Assembly: GCA_937863215.1 (NCBI GenBank) | Contig: CALMFQ010000070.1 | Coordinates: 1-16,034, forward strand | From: an uncultured Pseudomonadota bacterium | Lineage (GTDB): Bacteria; Pseudomonadota; Gammaproteobacteria; Burkholderiales; SCOH01 | Reading direction: 5' to 3' | DNA length: 16,034 bases | Part shown: piece by piece, positions 1 to 6,708 of the stretch | How positions within the stretch are numbered: the stretch's first letter is position 1 | Layout of the letters: each line of letters starts with the position of its first letter | Made by a program: the position numbers and the translations under genes | The notes under the pieces: model-generated | Databases searched by the model: none | Told to the model about the DNA's origin: nothing | Seen by the model: the letters and a program-made list of their open reading frames with translations, nothing else

Positions 1-1111
1 GATTCAGCCACACACCCGATTGCGCCGGAAAGGTCTCATTCTTGTTGGTTGACGGATACAGCAACCGATCCACCTTGCTGAACGAAATCCAGAAATCGTG
101 GTTGGTTTCATTGGAAGCCGAGCAGGTACCGTAAGCAGGCATCTTGCCGACACACAGTGCATCGGTATGCAACAACCCCTTGTCGCTCACGACAATCGGG
201 AAAATCGCCCCGATCAGCGACGGGAAAGCCATTTCCAGCGGCGCCAGCAGCGACGGGCTCTGCAACAGGATGTTATCGCCCTCGGCACGCTTGCCGTAGT
301 TGTTCACCGTAGCGGTAGACAGCCCGCCCAATGCCTGCGAGGTTACAAAACCGCGGCCGGTACCGCGCAGGAAGTTCACGCCGAACAGGCCGTCCATTTC
401 TTCGAAACCAAAGCGGAAGCCCAGGATTTCACGTTTGCCGTCACCGCCCAGTTTCGACGCGATCTCGAAATATGGGTTCTTGACGTGGAATGGCACGTAT
501 TGAGCCGATTTATCCGGCAAATACCCAAGCAAGGGCAAATAGGTCGAGCCGTTATGGTAGCCGGTCCACTTGATGTCTTCCTGCTTCAGATCCCAGTCAC
601 CGCGGCTCAAGTTGTTGGCCGAGCCGTCTGGCAGTGTAGTCGGCGTATTCGGCCCGCCGCTCCACTGATAGCCGCCCAGATACAATTTACCGACGTCGGC
701 GTCTAGCTGGATATCCGCACCGAAACGCAGTTTACTGAACTGGATCGGACCGGTAATGGTCACCATTTTCTTTTGCGCGGAGTCGTAATATTCCGGCCAG
801 CCATCAATCGAGTAGCCGTCCTCAATGGTGCGACCGGTGGCAGGATCGATACGGCTCTTCAGTTTGCCGACCTCATAGGGATTGTCCAGCACACGGTATT
901 TGTTGTACGGATTGGCATCCAGATCGACGAAGTGCTTCGGCTCGGTGGTGAACGTGGTATTGATCACCTCCATCAACGCCTGGCCGGTTACATCCGACAA
1001 TGCCTCGTCCGACATCTCGCCACTCACGCACCACGCCGCCGGGCTCCATGCCGCCGCACCGGCGACCATCCCGCACGCAATCGTACGCAAGGCAAACTGA
1101 CTGAACTTCAT
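1..1111 (-). CDS. DUF1329 family exported protein (partial, C-terminus beyond the window)
   Basis: I translated the minus strand from ATG at 1111 and it stays open to the left edge, giving 370 residues with no stop. The protein is therefore truncated by the window, not broken. The start is set by an AGGAG box 7 nt upstream. Residues 1-27 form an export signal: MKFSQFALRT, then a small-residue hydrophobic stretch ending AAWC. The cysteine lacks a good lipobox, so signal peptidase I cleavage near there is more likely than lipidation. The mature part has motifs I associate with DUF1329: NPYN and NPYE early, IDGWPEYY near residue 107, then GDWDLKQEDIKW and YVPFHVKNPYFE. DUF1329 proteins are usually about 440-460 aa, so roughly 80 residues should lie outside. 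Such genes are often found with DUF1302 proteins and RND-type exporters, which points to envelope or lipid transport. The function is unproven and no partner gene is visible here. Confidence 0.8.
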   Translation of the reverse strand, partial: MKFSQFALRTIACGMVAGAAAWSPAAWCVSGEMSDEALSDVTGQALMEVINTTFTTEPKHFVDLDANPYNKYRVLDNPYEVGKLKSRIDPATGRTIEDGYSIDGWPEYYDSAQKKMVTITGPIQFSKLRFGADIQLDADVGKLYLGGYQWSGGPNTPTTLPDGSANNLSRGDWDLKQEDIKWTGYHNGSTYLPLLGYLPDKSAQYVPFHVKNPYFEIASKLGGDGKREILGFRFGFEEMDGLFGVNFLRGTGRGFVTSQALGGLSTATVNNYGKRAEGDNILLQSPSLLAPLEMAFPSLIGAIFPIVVSDKGLLHTDALCVGKMPAYGTCSASNETNHDFWISFSKVDRLLYPSTNKNETFPAQSGVWLN

Positions 1112-1171
1112 ATCTCACTCCTGACCGTGGCTGACCTGCACATGGCGCCCATCATTTAGTATTTTTGCTCT

Positions 1172-1185
1172 ATGCCAGATGGCAT
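1172..1185. promoter_or_regulatory. 14-bp palindrome, possible operator
   Basis: ATGCCA-GA-TGGCAT is a perfect inverted repeat with 6-bp arms and a 2-bp centre. It sits at the predicted transcription start of the DUF1329 gene, where a bound repressor would block initiation. No regulator is identified. Confidence 0.3.
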
Positions 1186-1212
1186 TGTTATTCATTTGAC
1201 ATGATCAGTAAA
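1184..1212 (-). promoter_or_regulatory. Candidate promoter of the DUF1329 gene
   Basis: On the minus strand, TTTACT (1212-1207) and AACAAT (1189-1184) are separated by 17 bp. Each matches the sigma-70 consensus at four of six positions. The predicted start of transcription is near 1177, about 65 nt before the ATG. This is a motif match only. Confidence 0.3.
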
Positions 1213-1404
1213 GGGTATCGGCAAAAAAATTTCTGCGCACACAACAATTAACAGCATTAATGGATTACACGCGTGCGAAACATTACCTGATCAATATACA
1301 CCACCACCCGCAGCAGTTCCGCTGCCCATTGCATGCAAATGCGCCGGCCACCGACCCGGCGGCCCTGCCGACAGGCAATAGCGCCCCCCCTCCTGCAAGG
1401 CGGC

Positions 1405-1433
1405 GCAGCTACGGGCCGGACTCGCGCTATAAT
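1405..1433 (+). promoter_or_regulatory. parC promoter (-10 TATAAT)
   Basis: A perfect TATAAT at 1428-1433 lies 27 bp before the chosen parC start, implying a leader of about 20 nt. The -35 region at about 1405-1410 (GCAGCT) is poor, so the promoter may rely on the strong -10 or an activator. Its position supports the ATG at 1461 over the upstream ATG at 1260. Confidence 0.5.
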
Positions 1434-1460
1434 CCGGCGCGACAGCATGCAGAGGCTCAC

Positions 1461-3851
1461 ATGGAAAACCGCGACGACGCGATACCGGATTTATTCGACC
1501 ACACTCAAGATGAAAAAGTTGCAGCCGGAGGAGCCAACGATGGCCCTCCTCCGGCATTGACCGATTTTGCCGATGATTCGGTGCCGCTCAGTCTGTATGC
1601 CGAGCGAGCTTATCTGGAATACGCAGTTTCGGTGGTCAAGGGGCGAGCGCTGCCCGATGTCTGCGACGGACAGAAACCGGTGCAGCGGCGGATTCTTTAC
1701 GCGATGCACGAGATGGGCCTTGGCCCGACCGCCAAGCCGGTCAAATCGGCACGCGTGGTCGGTGAAGTACTGGGCAAATTCCACCCGCATGGCGATGTAT
1801 CGGCGTATGACGCGATGGTACGGCTGGCACAGGGGTTTTCGCTGCGCTATCCGCTGATTGACGGCCACGGCAATTTCGGCAGCCGCGACGGTGACGGTGC
1901 AGCCGCAATGCGTTACACGGAAGCGCGCCTGACTCGTTTCGCCGATCTGCTGCTGGCCGAAATCGATCGTGGCACAGTCGACTTTGTCCCCAACTACGAT
2001 GGCGCATTCGAAGAACCGCAGCAGTTGCCGGCACGCCTGCCGATGGTGCTGCTCAACGGCGCATCCGGCATTGCGGTCGGCATGGCAACCGAGATTCCGT
2101 CGCACAACCTGAGCGAAGTTGCAGAAGCAACCATCGCACTGATCAAAAATCGTCATCTGAGCACCAGCCAGTTACTGCAGTATGTCCAGGGGCCGGATTT
2201 TCCCGGCGGCGGCCAGATTATTTCCGCCCCCAAGGATATCGGTGCAGCCTACGAAACCGGCCGCGGCTCGCTCACCGTGCGGGCACGCTGGAAAATCGAG
2301 GAACTGGCGCGTGGACAATGGCAGGCAGTGGTCTACGAGCTGCCTCCCAACACTTCGTCGCAGAAGGTGCTGGAAGAAATCGAGGATCTGACCAACCCGA
2401 AAATCAAGAAAGGCAAAAAAACCCTGTCGCAGGATCAGCTGCAAACCAAGCAGCTGCTGCTGTCGCAGCTCGACACTGTGCGCGACGAATCGGGCAAGGA
2501 ATTCCCGGTGCGCCTGGTATTCGAACCCAAGTCGTCGCGCCAGAACCCCGATGAATTCATGAACCTGCTGCTGACGCATACCAGCCTGGAAGGTTCGAGT
2601 TCGATCAATATGGTCATGATCGGCATTGATGGGCGCCCGCAGCAAAAACCGCTGCGGACCATCCTGTGCGAATGGATCGACTTCCGCTTTGCCACCGTTG
2701 GCCGCCGCACCCGCCATCGTCTGGGGGAAGTCGATGACCGGATTCATATACTGGAAGGCCGTCATATTGTCTTCCTGAATATTGACGAAGTGATCCGCAT
2801 CATTCGTGAAGCCGACGAACCGAAAGCGGCACTGATTGCGCGCTTCAACCTTTCCGACCGCCAGGCCGAAGACATACTCGAAATCCGTCTGCGGCAACTG
2901 GCCCGGCTTGAAGGCATCAAGATCGAGCAGGAACTGGCCAAGCTGCGTGACGAAAAGGCCGGACTGGAACACCTGCTGGCAGACGACAACGCAATGCAGC
3001 GCCTGCTGATTGGCGAAATCAGGGCCGACGCCAAAACCTATGGCGACGCGCGCCGCACCCTGATCGAAACGACCGGTAAAGCCACATTGACGGTTCAGGT
3101 CGTTGACGAACCGCTGACCATCATCATTTCGAAAAAAGGCTGGATTCGTTCACGCACCGGCCAGGGGCACGATCCGCAGAACTTCGGCTTCAAGGAAGGC
3201 GACAGCTTGTTCGTCGCACTGGAATGCCGCTCGGTGGAACAGGTCATCCTGTTCGGCAGCAATGGCCGGGTATTCTCCCTGCTTGCCGGCAGTATCGCTG
3301 GCGGCCGCGGCGATGGCGTTCCGCTGGCGACACTGATCGATTTGCCGGCCGGGGTAAAAATCACGCAGGCAATCGCCGGCCCCGGGGATCAGGCCTACCT
3401 GCTGGCATCGAGTAACGGCTATGGCTTCACGGCCAGACTGGAAAACATGGCCTCGCGGATCAAGGCGGGCAAACAATATATCACTCTCGATAGTGAAGAC
3501 ATATTGCTGCCACCATTACCATTCGACACAACAGCGCCAGCCTTTATCGCTGCCCTATCGGCACAGGGGCGGTTACTGCTGTTCACCCGGGAAGAAATGA
3601 AGGAGCTGGCCGGCGGCGGCAAAGGAGTGCAGATCATCAGCCTGGAAGCAGGCGACCGGCTGCTCGATCTGGACTTCACCAGCGGTCACGAGCTGTTCAT
3701 CGCCGGCAAAGGCATGCGCGGCAAGGATGCCAACGAGCGCTTTGACCCGTTGGAACTGGCGCAATGCCAGTCCAAACGCGGCCGCAAAGGCAAAGCACTG
3801 AACTTGGCGTTTACGCCAAGCGGTTTCGGTAGCGGCAGAAAATCAGGCTGA
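1461..3851 (+). CDS. parC: DNA topoisomerase IV subunit A
   Basis: ParC is the DNA-cleaving subunit of topoisomerase IV. It works with ParE to decatenate replicated chromosomes and relax supercoils. The 796-aa product has the GyrA/ParC breakage-reunion fold: GRALPDVCDGQKPVQRRIL (about 61-79), the winged-helix HPHGD motif (108-112), and catalytic Tyr152 in AAMRYTEARL. LPARLPMVLLNGASGIAVG follows. A coiled-coil-forming stretch (EDILEIRLRQLARLEG) and a C-terminal DNA-wrapping domain complete it. It is ParC rather than GyrA because it lacks a clear GyrA box and closely matches ParC across the catalytic core. The start ATG follows AGAGG by 5 nt and the TATAAT by 27 bp. The residue after HPHGD is Val113, where E. 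coli ParC has Ser80. The E. coli Glu84 position is Asp117. parE is not adjacent in the window. Confidence 0.95.
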   Translation: MENRDDAIPDLFDHTQDEKVAAGGANDGPPPALTDFADDSVPLSLYAERAYLEYAVSVVKGRALPDVCDGQKPVQRRILYAMHEMGLGPTAKPVKSARVVGEVLGKFHPHGDVSAYDAMVRLAQGFSLRYPLIDGHGNFGSRDGDGAAAMRYTEARLTRFADLLLAEIDRGTVDFVPNYDGAFEEPQQLPARLPMVLLNGASGIAVGMATEIPSHNLSEVAEATIALIKNRHLSTSQLLQYVQGPDFPGGGQIISAPKDIGAAYETGRGSLTVRARWKIEELARGQWQAVVYELPPNTSSQKVLEEIEDLTNPKIKKGKKTLSQDQLQTKQLLLSQLDTVRDESGKEFPVRLVFEPKSSRQNPDEFMNLLLTHTSLEGSSSINMVMIGIDGRPQQKPLRTILCEWIDFRFATVGRRTRHRLGEVDDRIHILEGRHIVFLNIDEVIRIIREADEPKAALIARFNLSDRQAEDILEIRLRQLARLEGIKIEQELAKLRDEKAGLEHLLADDNAMQRLLIGEIRADAKTYGDARRTLIETTGKATLTVQVVDEPLTIIISKKGWIRSRTGQGHDPQNFGFKEGDSLFVALECRSVEQVILFGSNGRVFSLLAGSIAGGRGDGVPLATLIDLPAGVKITQAIAGPGDQAYLLASSNGYGFTARLENMASRIKAGKQYITLDSEDILLPPLPFDTTAPAFIAALSAQGRLLLFTREEMKELAGGGKGVQIISLEAGDRLLDLDFTSGHELFIAGKGMRGKDANERFDPLELAQCQSKRGRKGKALNLAFTPSGFGSGRKSG

Positions 3852-3856
3852 CGCCG

Positions 3857-3885
3857 GGAAAACAAAGGCCACCCGGCGGGTGGCC
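3857..3885 (-). terminator. Intrinsic terminator of the 67-codon gene
   Basis: A perfect 8-bp stem, GGCCACCC / GGGTGGCC, with a 3-nt loop (3867-3885) is followed on the minus strand by TTTGTTTT (3866-3859). It lies 54 bp past the stop codon of the small gene. The hairpin also sits 15 bp after parC, but the plus strand has no T-run, so it may only weakly stop parC transcripts. Confidence 0.7.
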
Positions 3886-3939
3886 CAATAACGAGGAGTA
3901 AAACGAAAAATCTGCGGCAAAAACCAAGCACTATTTACA

Positions 3940-4143
3940 TCAATGATGCGCCAGCATGGCGCGCAAACCTTTCAACCTGGCTTCTGCGCGCTGCATATCG
4001 TCATACTGGCGATTCATGTCCGGATGATCATCGACAAATACGCCATATACCGGCTTGCACGCCATCGTTCCCCAGCCGAAACACTGCATGATATAAGCGT
4101 GAATATGTTCGCCTTTGGCGGTGTCGAAGTCGATCGAATCCAT
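3940..4143 (-). CDS. Small hypothetical protein, 67 aa, with H-x-H and two Cys
   Basis: I do not recognise a named family. The gene looks real: ATG follows GGAG by 7 nt, the composition is protein-like, and a strong terminator lies just after it. The product begins MDSIDFDTAKGEHIHAYIMQ. His13 and His15 are followed by Cys21 and Cys29 (CFGWGTMAC), a spacing that could bind a metal, though this is inference. The C-terminal third is charged and likely helical (RQYDDMQRAEARLKGLRAML). There is no signal peptide or membrane segment, so it should be cytoplasmic. It lies downstream of msrP on the same strand, separated by 139 bp of AT-rich DNA. Co-transcription is possible, but it could have its own promoter. 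Confidence 0.65.
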   Translation of the reverse strand: MDSIDFDTAKGEHIHAYIMQCFGWGTMACKPVYGVFVDDHPDMNRQYDDMQRAEARLKGLRAMLAHH

Positions 4144-4282
4144 TCAGTCTCTCCATCCATGTATTTTGCCTGCCTATCGTTATATTAATAACTTCTTATA
4201 CATGAGCCAGTTGAATCTTTATACGCTCACGTCGAATTCAATAGCAAACCTCAATCGGATGGCTGCCAGCCCGCTTTCATGT

Positions 4283-5212
4283 TCAAAAGTATTTACGTAA
4301 ATCGAGGCCGGCGTACATGGAGCCAACCTGATCGGCATAGCCATTGAACATCAACGTCCTGCGCTTGAAGAATTCGCCGATACGGCGCTCGCTGGCCTGG
4401 CTCCAGCGCGGATGATCCACCATGGGATTTACGTTGGAAAAAAAGCCATATTCGCTCGGCCCGGCTTTCATCCAGCTGGTAATACTCGGCTTCTCGGTAA
4501 AGCGAATCCGGACGATCGATTTCGCACTCTTGAAGCCATATTTCCACGGCACCACGATTCTTGCCGGCGCGCCGTTCTGGTTCGGCAAGGTTTCACCATA
4601 CAGGCCGAAAGCCAGCAAGGTCAGCGGGTGTGCCGCCTCGTCGATCCGCAAGGCCTCAATATACGGCCAGTCCAGCACTGCCGAGTGCTGTCCGGGCATT
4701 TCAGCCGGGCGTAGCACTGAAGTGAATTCGACGAATTTTGCACTGGTGGCCGGCTCCACCTGCCTGATCAGCGTTGCCAGCGCATATCCCACCCACGGAA
4801 TAACCATGGACCAGCCTTCGACGCAACGCAGGCGATAAATTCGCTCTTCCAGCGGCGCAAGTTTCAGTAACTCATCCAGATCAAAAGTGCGCGGCCGGTG
4901 CACTTCGCCATCGACCTTGATTGCCCACGGCTTGGCGACAAATCTGCCGGCGCGCTCGGCCGGATCGGACTTATCCGTGCCGAACTCATAAAAATTGTTG
5001 TAGCTGCTAATCTGCTGCCGGGTATTGGGCGCTTCAGTGGTGGAGTACGCCGATTTACGCGTATTCAACGTGCTTGCACGCGCATTGCCACCAGCCAGCA
5101 ACACCGCCCCACCGGCAAGTATGCCCTGCAGAATTTGCCGCCGCCGCAGATAAATATTCTCCGGCGTAACCTCCGACGGTGCGACATCAGGACTGGAAGT
5201 TCGAATCAACAT
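4283..5212 (-). CDS. msrP: Protein-methionine-sulfoxide reductase, catalytic subunit (MsrP/YedY)
   Basis: MsrP is a periplasmic molybdopterin enzyme that reduces methionine sulfoxide in envelope proteins, taking electrons from the membrane haem protein MsrQ. The 309-aa product carries a twin-arginine signal: LRRRQILQ at residues 22-29, a hydrophobic core (about 29-42) and an Ala-Arg-Ala site near 44-46. The sulfite-oxidase-type Mo domain follows, with the conserved ligand Cys130 in RLRCVEGWSM. PWKYGFKSAKSI and a C-terminus with FNGYADQVGSMYAGLD match E. coli YedY (334 aa). The frame extends upstream to 5275, but ATG at 5212 is preceded by AAGGAG at 6 nt and places the Tat motif properly. No msrQ lies downstream, where it usually sits. 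The next gene that way is the 67-aa protein. Confidence 0.92.
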   Translation of the reverse strand: MLIRTSSPDVAPSEVTPENIYLRRRQILQGILAGGAVLLAGGNARASTLNTRKSAYSTTEAPNTRQQISSYNNFYEFGTDKSDPAERAGRFVAKPWAIKVDGEVHRPRTFDLDELLKLAPLEERIYRLRCVEGWSMVIPWVGYALATLIRQVEPATSAKFVEFTSVLRPAEMPGQHSAVLDWPYIEALRIDEAAHPLTLLAFGLYGETLPNQNGAPARIVVPWKYGFKSAKSIVRIRFTEKPSITSWMKAGPSEYGFFSNVNPMVDHPRWSQASERRIGEFFKRRTLMFNGYADQVGSMYAGLDLRKYF

Positions 5213-5466
5213 GAATAGCTCCTTCGCGTGGAAAACACTGCAGATAGCCGGGCCGACTACACCAGCCCCACGCATCTTGGTCGAACCTGCTTTCTATTCA
5301 TGACAATTGAACTGAAAGAAAATTTTCCGGTCTTTAGCTTCGGTGTTAATTTAACTGTGTTCCGGTTGCGCTATGAATTTCCCGCTAGAGCGATTATTCT
5401 ATTACAATGAGCGCTAACAAATTGAATTGTCGGGCGATATCCACCCGGCATAACGCAGGTTCGAGC
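5213..5466. promoter_or_regulatory. Divergent promoter region, msrP / TonB_C-MalM-like gene
   Basis: This spacer of about 250 bp must hold both promoters. It contains two perfect palindromes: GAAAATTTTC (5318-5327) and GTTAA-T-TTAAC (5345-5355). On the plus strand a TACAAT at 5403-5408 is a fair -10 candidate without a good -35 at the right distance. No regulator can be named from sequence alone. Confidence 0.35.
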
Positions 5467-6609
5467 ATGTTGATGAATAAGACAATCCCATGGCTGTTGC
5501 TGGCCTCTCTCTCCGCCCATCCGGTAATGGCTGATGAAACAGCCGCACCCGTTGCTCCGCCTGCAAACGCTGCCACGGGTACCGCGACACCGGAGCAACC
5601 GAAGGAAACGCCACCGCGTTATGACGGCCCGAACCTGAAAAACCCGCCGCCGATGTATAGCGATATTTCGCGTCAGCTCGGCGAAAAAGGCAAGGTGGTA
5701 GTGCTGGCACTGGTCAGCCGCGAAGGCTTGCTGCAAGATGCCAAGATATCCGAATCCAGCGGATTCCCGCGCTTGGACGTACAGGCAATCGACACCGTTA
5801 CCGCATGGCGCTTCGAGCCGGCGACCCGGGATGGCAAACCGGTACTTGGCACGGTGAAAATTCCACTCGAATTCGGCCTGGCAGCGGAGCCGGTCAAGAC
5901 AGCAGCGCCGCAGATTGGCGATCCGCCGCCAGTGCCGCAGCTGGACTCGAATTTCAAATGCAGCACCAAGTTGCCGGAGGTGAAAAAGTGGCTGACACTG
6001 ATCACCGAAGCGCCGCACCCGCCGGAAATGTACCCGAAGCCGATCAACGACCGGGCAACCGAAGTTTCACCGCTTGACCCGCATTTCGAATTCGACAGCG
6101 GCCGCAGCCCGTATCACGCTTACGAGCTGCCGGCGTACAACCAGCCGTACAAGATCGTTTTCAAGAGCACCGTCAATCCCAAGCTGTTCTATCCGGTACT
6201 GGTGTTCCTGGATCGGAAACTGCAGCCGACGCGTTGTCTGGTCAAGGCACTGGATACGTTCAAGCCGGCCGACTGGGCGCATCAGTCGCATTTCTATGGT
6301 GAAGTCAACGTTGATCGGGCGTCGCGCAAAGACCGCTACCTGTTGATCTACACAACGCCGGAACTGGCAGAGAAATCCACCGATCCGAAAAGCAGCTACA
6401 ATATGGCAGGCCTGCTTACCGACTGGATCGGCGACATGGTATCCGCCAACGGCGGTGGCAATATCGACATGATCAAGCACAGCTATTACGGCTGGCTGAC
6501 AATCAAGACCAAACCGATCGTGGAAAAGGTACAGGACAAGAAGGCAGATGGCGGCAAAAAAACTGCCGATGCCAAGACAGAAGGAACAGACAAACTCGCA
6601 TCGCGCTGA
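5467..6609 (+). CDS. Periplasmic protein with TonB C-terminal-type and MalM-like domains
   Basis: The frame opens at 5407, but ATG at 5467 (AGG 7 nt upstream; ATG at 5473 is an alternative) places a signal peptide at the N-terminus: a hydrophobic core, then VMA-DE, with cleavage after about residue 22. Residues 25-57 are Ala/Pro-rich. Residues about 58-138 look like a TonB C-terminal domain: GKVVVLALVSREGLLQDAKI, then SSGFPRLDVQAIDTVTAWRF and a final IPLEF strand. Residues about 205-348 resemble MalM, the maltose-operon periplasmic protein. Shared features are AYELPAYNQPYKIVFKS, the FYPVLVFLDRKLQPTR strand pair, RYLLIYTTPEL and a closing GWLTIKT. The last 25 residues are Lys-rich and likely disordered. 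A normal TonB has an N-terminal membrane anchor and the TonB domain at its end. Here both are different, so classic TonB energy transduction is doubtful. No ExbB/ExbD genes are nearby. Confidence 0.75.
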   Translation: MLMNKTIPWLLLASLSAHPVMADETAAPVAPPANAATGTATPEQPKETPPRYDGPNLKNPPPMYSDISRQLGEKGKVVVLALVSREGLLQDAKISESSGFPRLDVQAIDTVTAWRFEPATRDGKPVLGTVKIPLEFGLAAEPVKTAAPQIGDPPPVPQLDSNFKCSTKLPEVKKWLTLITEAPHPPEMYPKPINDRATEVSPLDPHFEFDSGRSPYHAYELPAYNQPYKIVFKSTVNPKLFYPVLVFLDRKLQPTRCLVKALDTFKPADWAHQSHFYGEVNVDRASRKDRYLLIYTTPELAEKSTDPKSSYNMAGLLTDWIGDMVSANGGGNIDMIKHSYYGWLTIKTKPIVEKVQDKKADGGKKTADAKTEGTDKLASR

Positions 6610-6626
6610 ACGCGCGCTGCTCCTGC

Positions 6627-6660
6627 AAAACAGCCGGCCTGAGACCGGCTGTTTTGTTTT
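6627..6660. terminator. Bidirectional intrinsic terminator
   Basis: An 11-bp perfect stem (6627-6637 with 6645-6655, core ACAGCCGG/CCGGCTGT) encloses a 7-nt loop. On the plus strand the T-rich run TTTTGTTTT completes a strong terminator for the TonB_C-MalM-like gene, whose stop is 18 bp upstream. On the minus strand the same stem ends in TTTT and lies 54 bp beyond the prfA stop, so it can also end the hemA-prfA transcript. Confidence 0.88.
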
Positions 6661-6708
6661 GGCCGGCTTGATCGCAATTTATCGGTCCGGCACGGAACCG
6701 TGATCGGG

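Larger units (their letters stand above)
1112..1460. other. Divergent intergenic region between the DUF1329 gene and parC
   Basis: This 349-bp spacer serves two divergent genes. The left 150 bp are AT-rich and should carry the minus-strand promoter. The right part, from about 1315, is GC-rich and ends in the parC promoter. It also holds a 10-bp palindrome, TTGCATGCAA, at 1329-1338. The parC reading frame is open back to an ATG at 1260. That upstream stretch encodes a low-complexity Pro/Arg/His-rich sequence unlike ParC and lies upstream of the promoter, so I treat it as noncoding. Confidence 0.6.

Noticed and set aside
98..706. Plus-strand open frame of 202 codons
   Set aside because: It is antisense to the DUF1329 gene, whose translation shows family motifs and a proper start.
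1260..1460. 67-codon N-terminal extension of parC from ATG 1260
   Set aside because: It is His/Pro/Arg-rich, unlike any ParC N-terminus, and lies upstream of a perfect TATAAT. ATG 1461 has a ribosome site.
1491..2156. Minus-strand open frame of 221 codons, and a similar one at 2172-2972
   Set aside because: Both are antisense shadows of parC with no ribosome site or recognisable domain.
3943..4188. 81-codon plus-strand open frame opposite the 67-aa gene
   Set aside because: The minus-strand gene has the ribosome site and a correctly oriented terminator; this frame has neither.
6682..6703. Weak CACGG/CCGTG hairpin after prfA
   Set aside because: The stem is short, has a 2-nt loop and lacks a T-run; the strong terminator at 6627-6655 explains the end of transcription.
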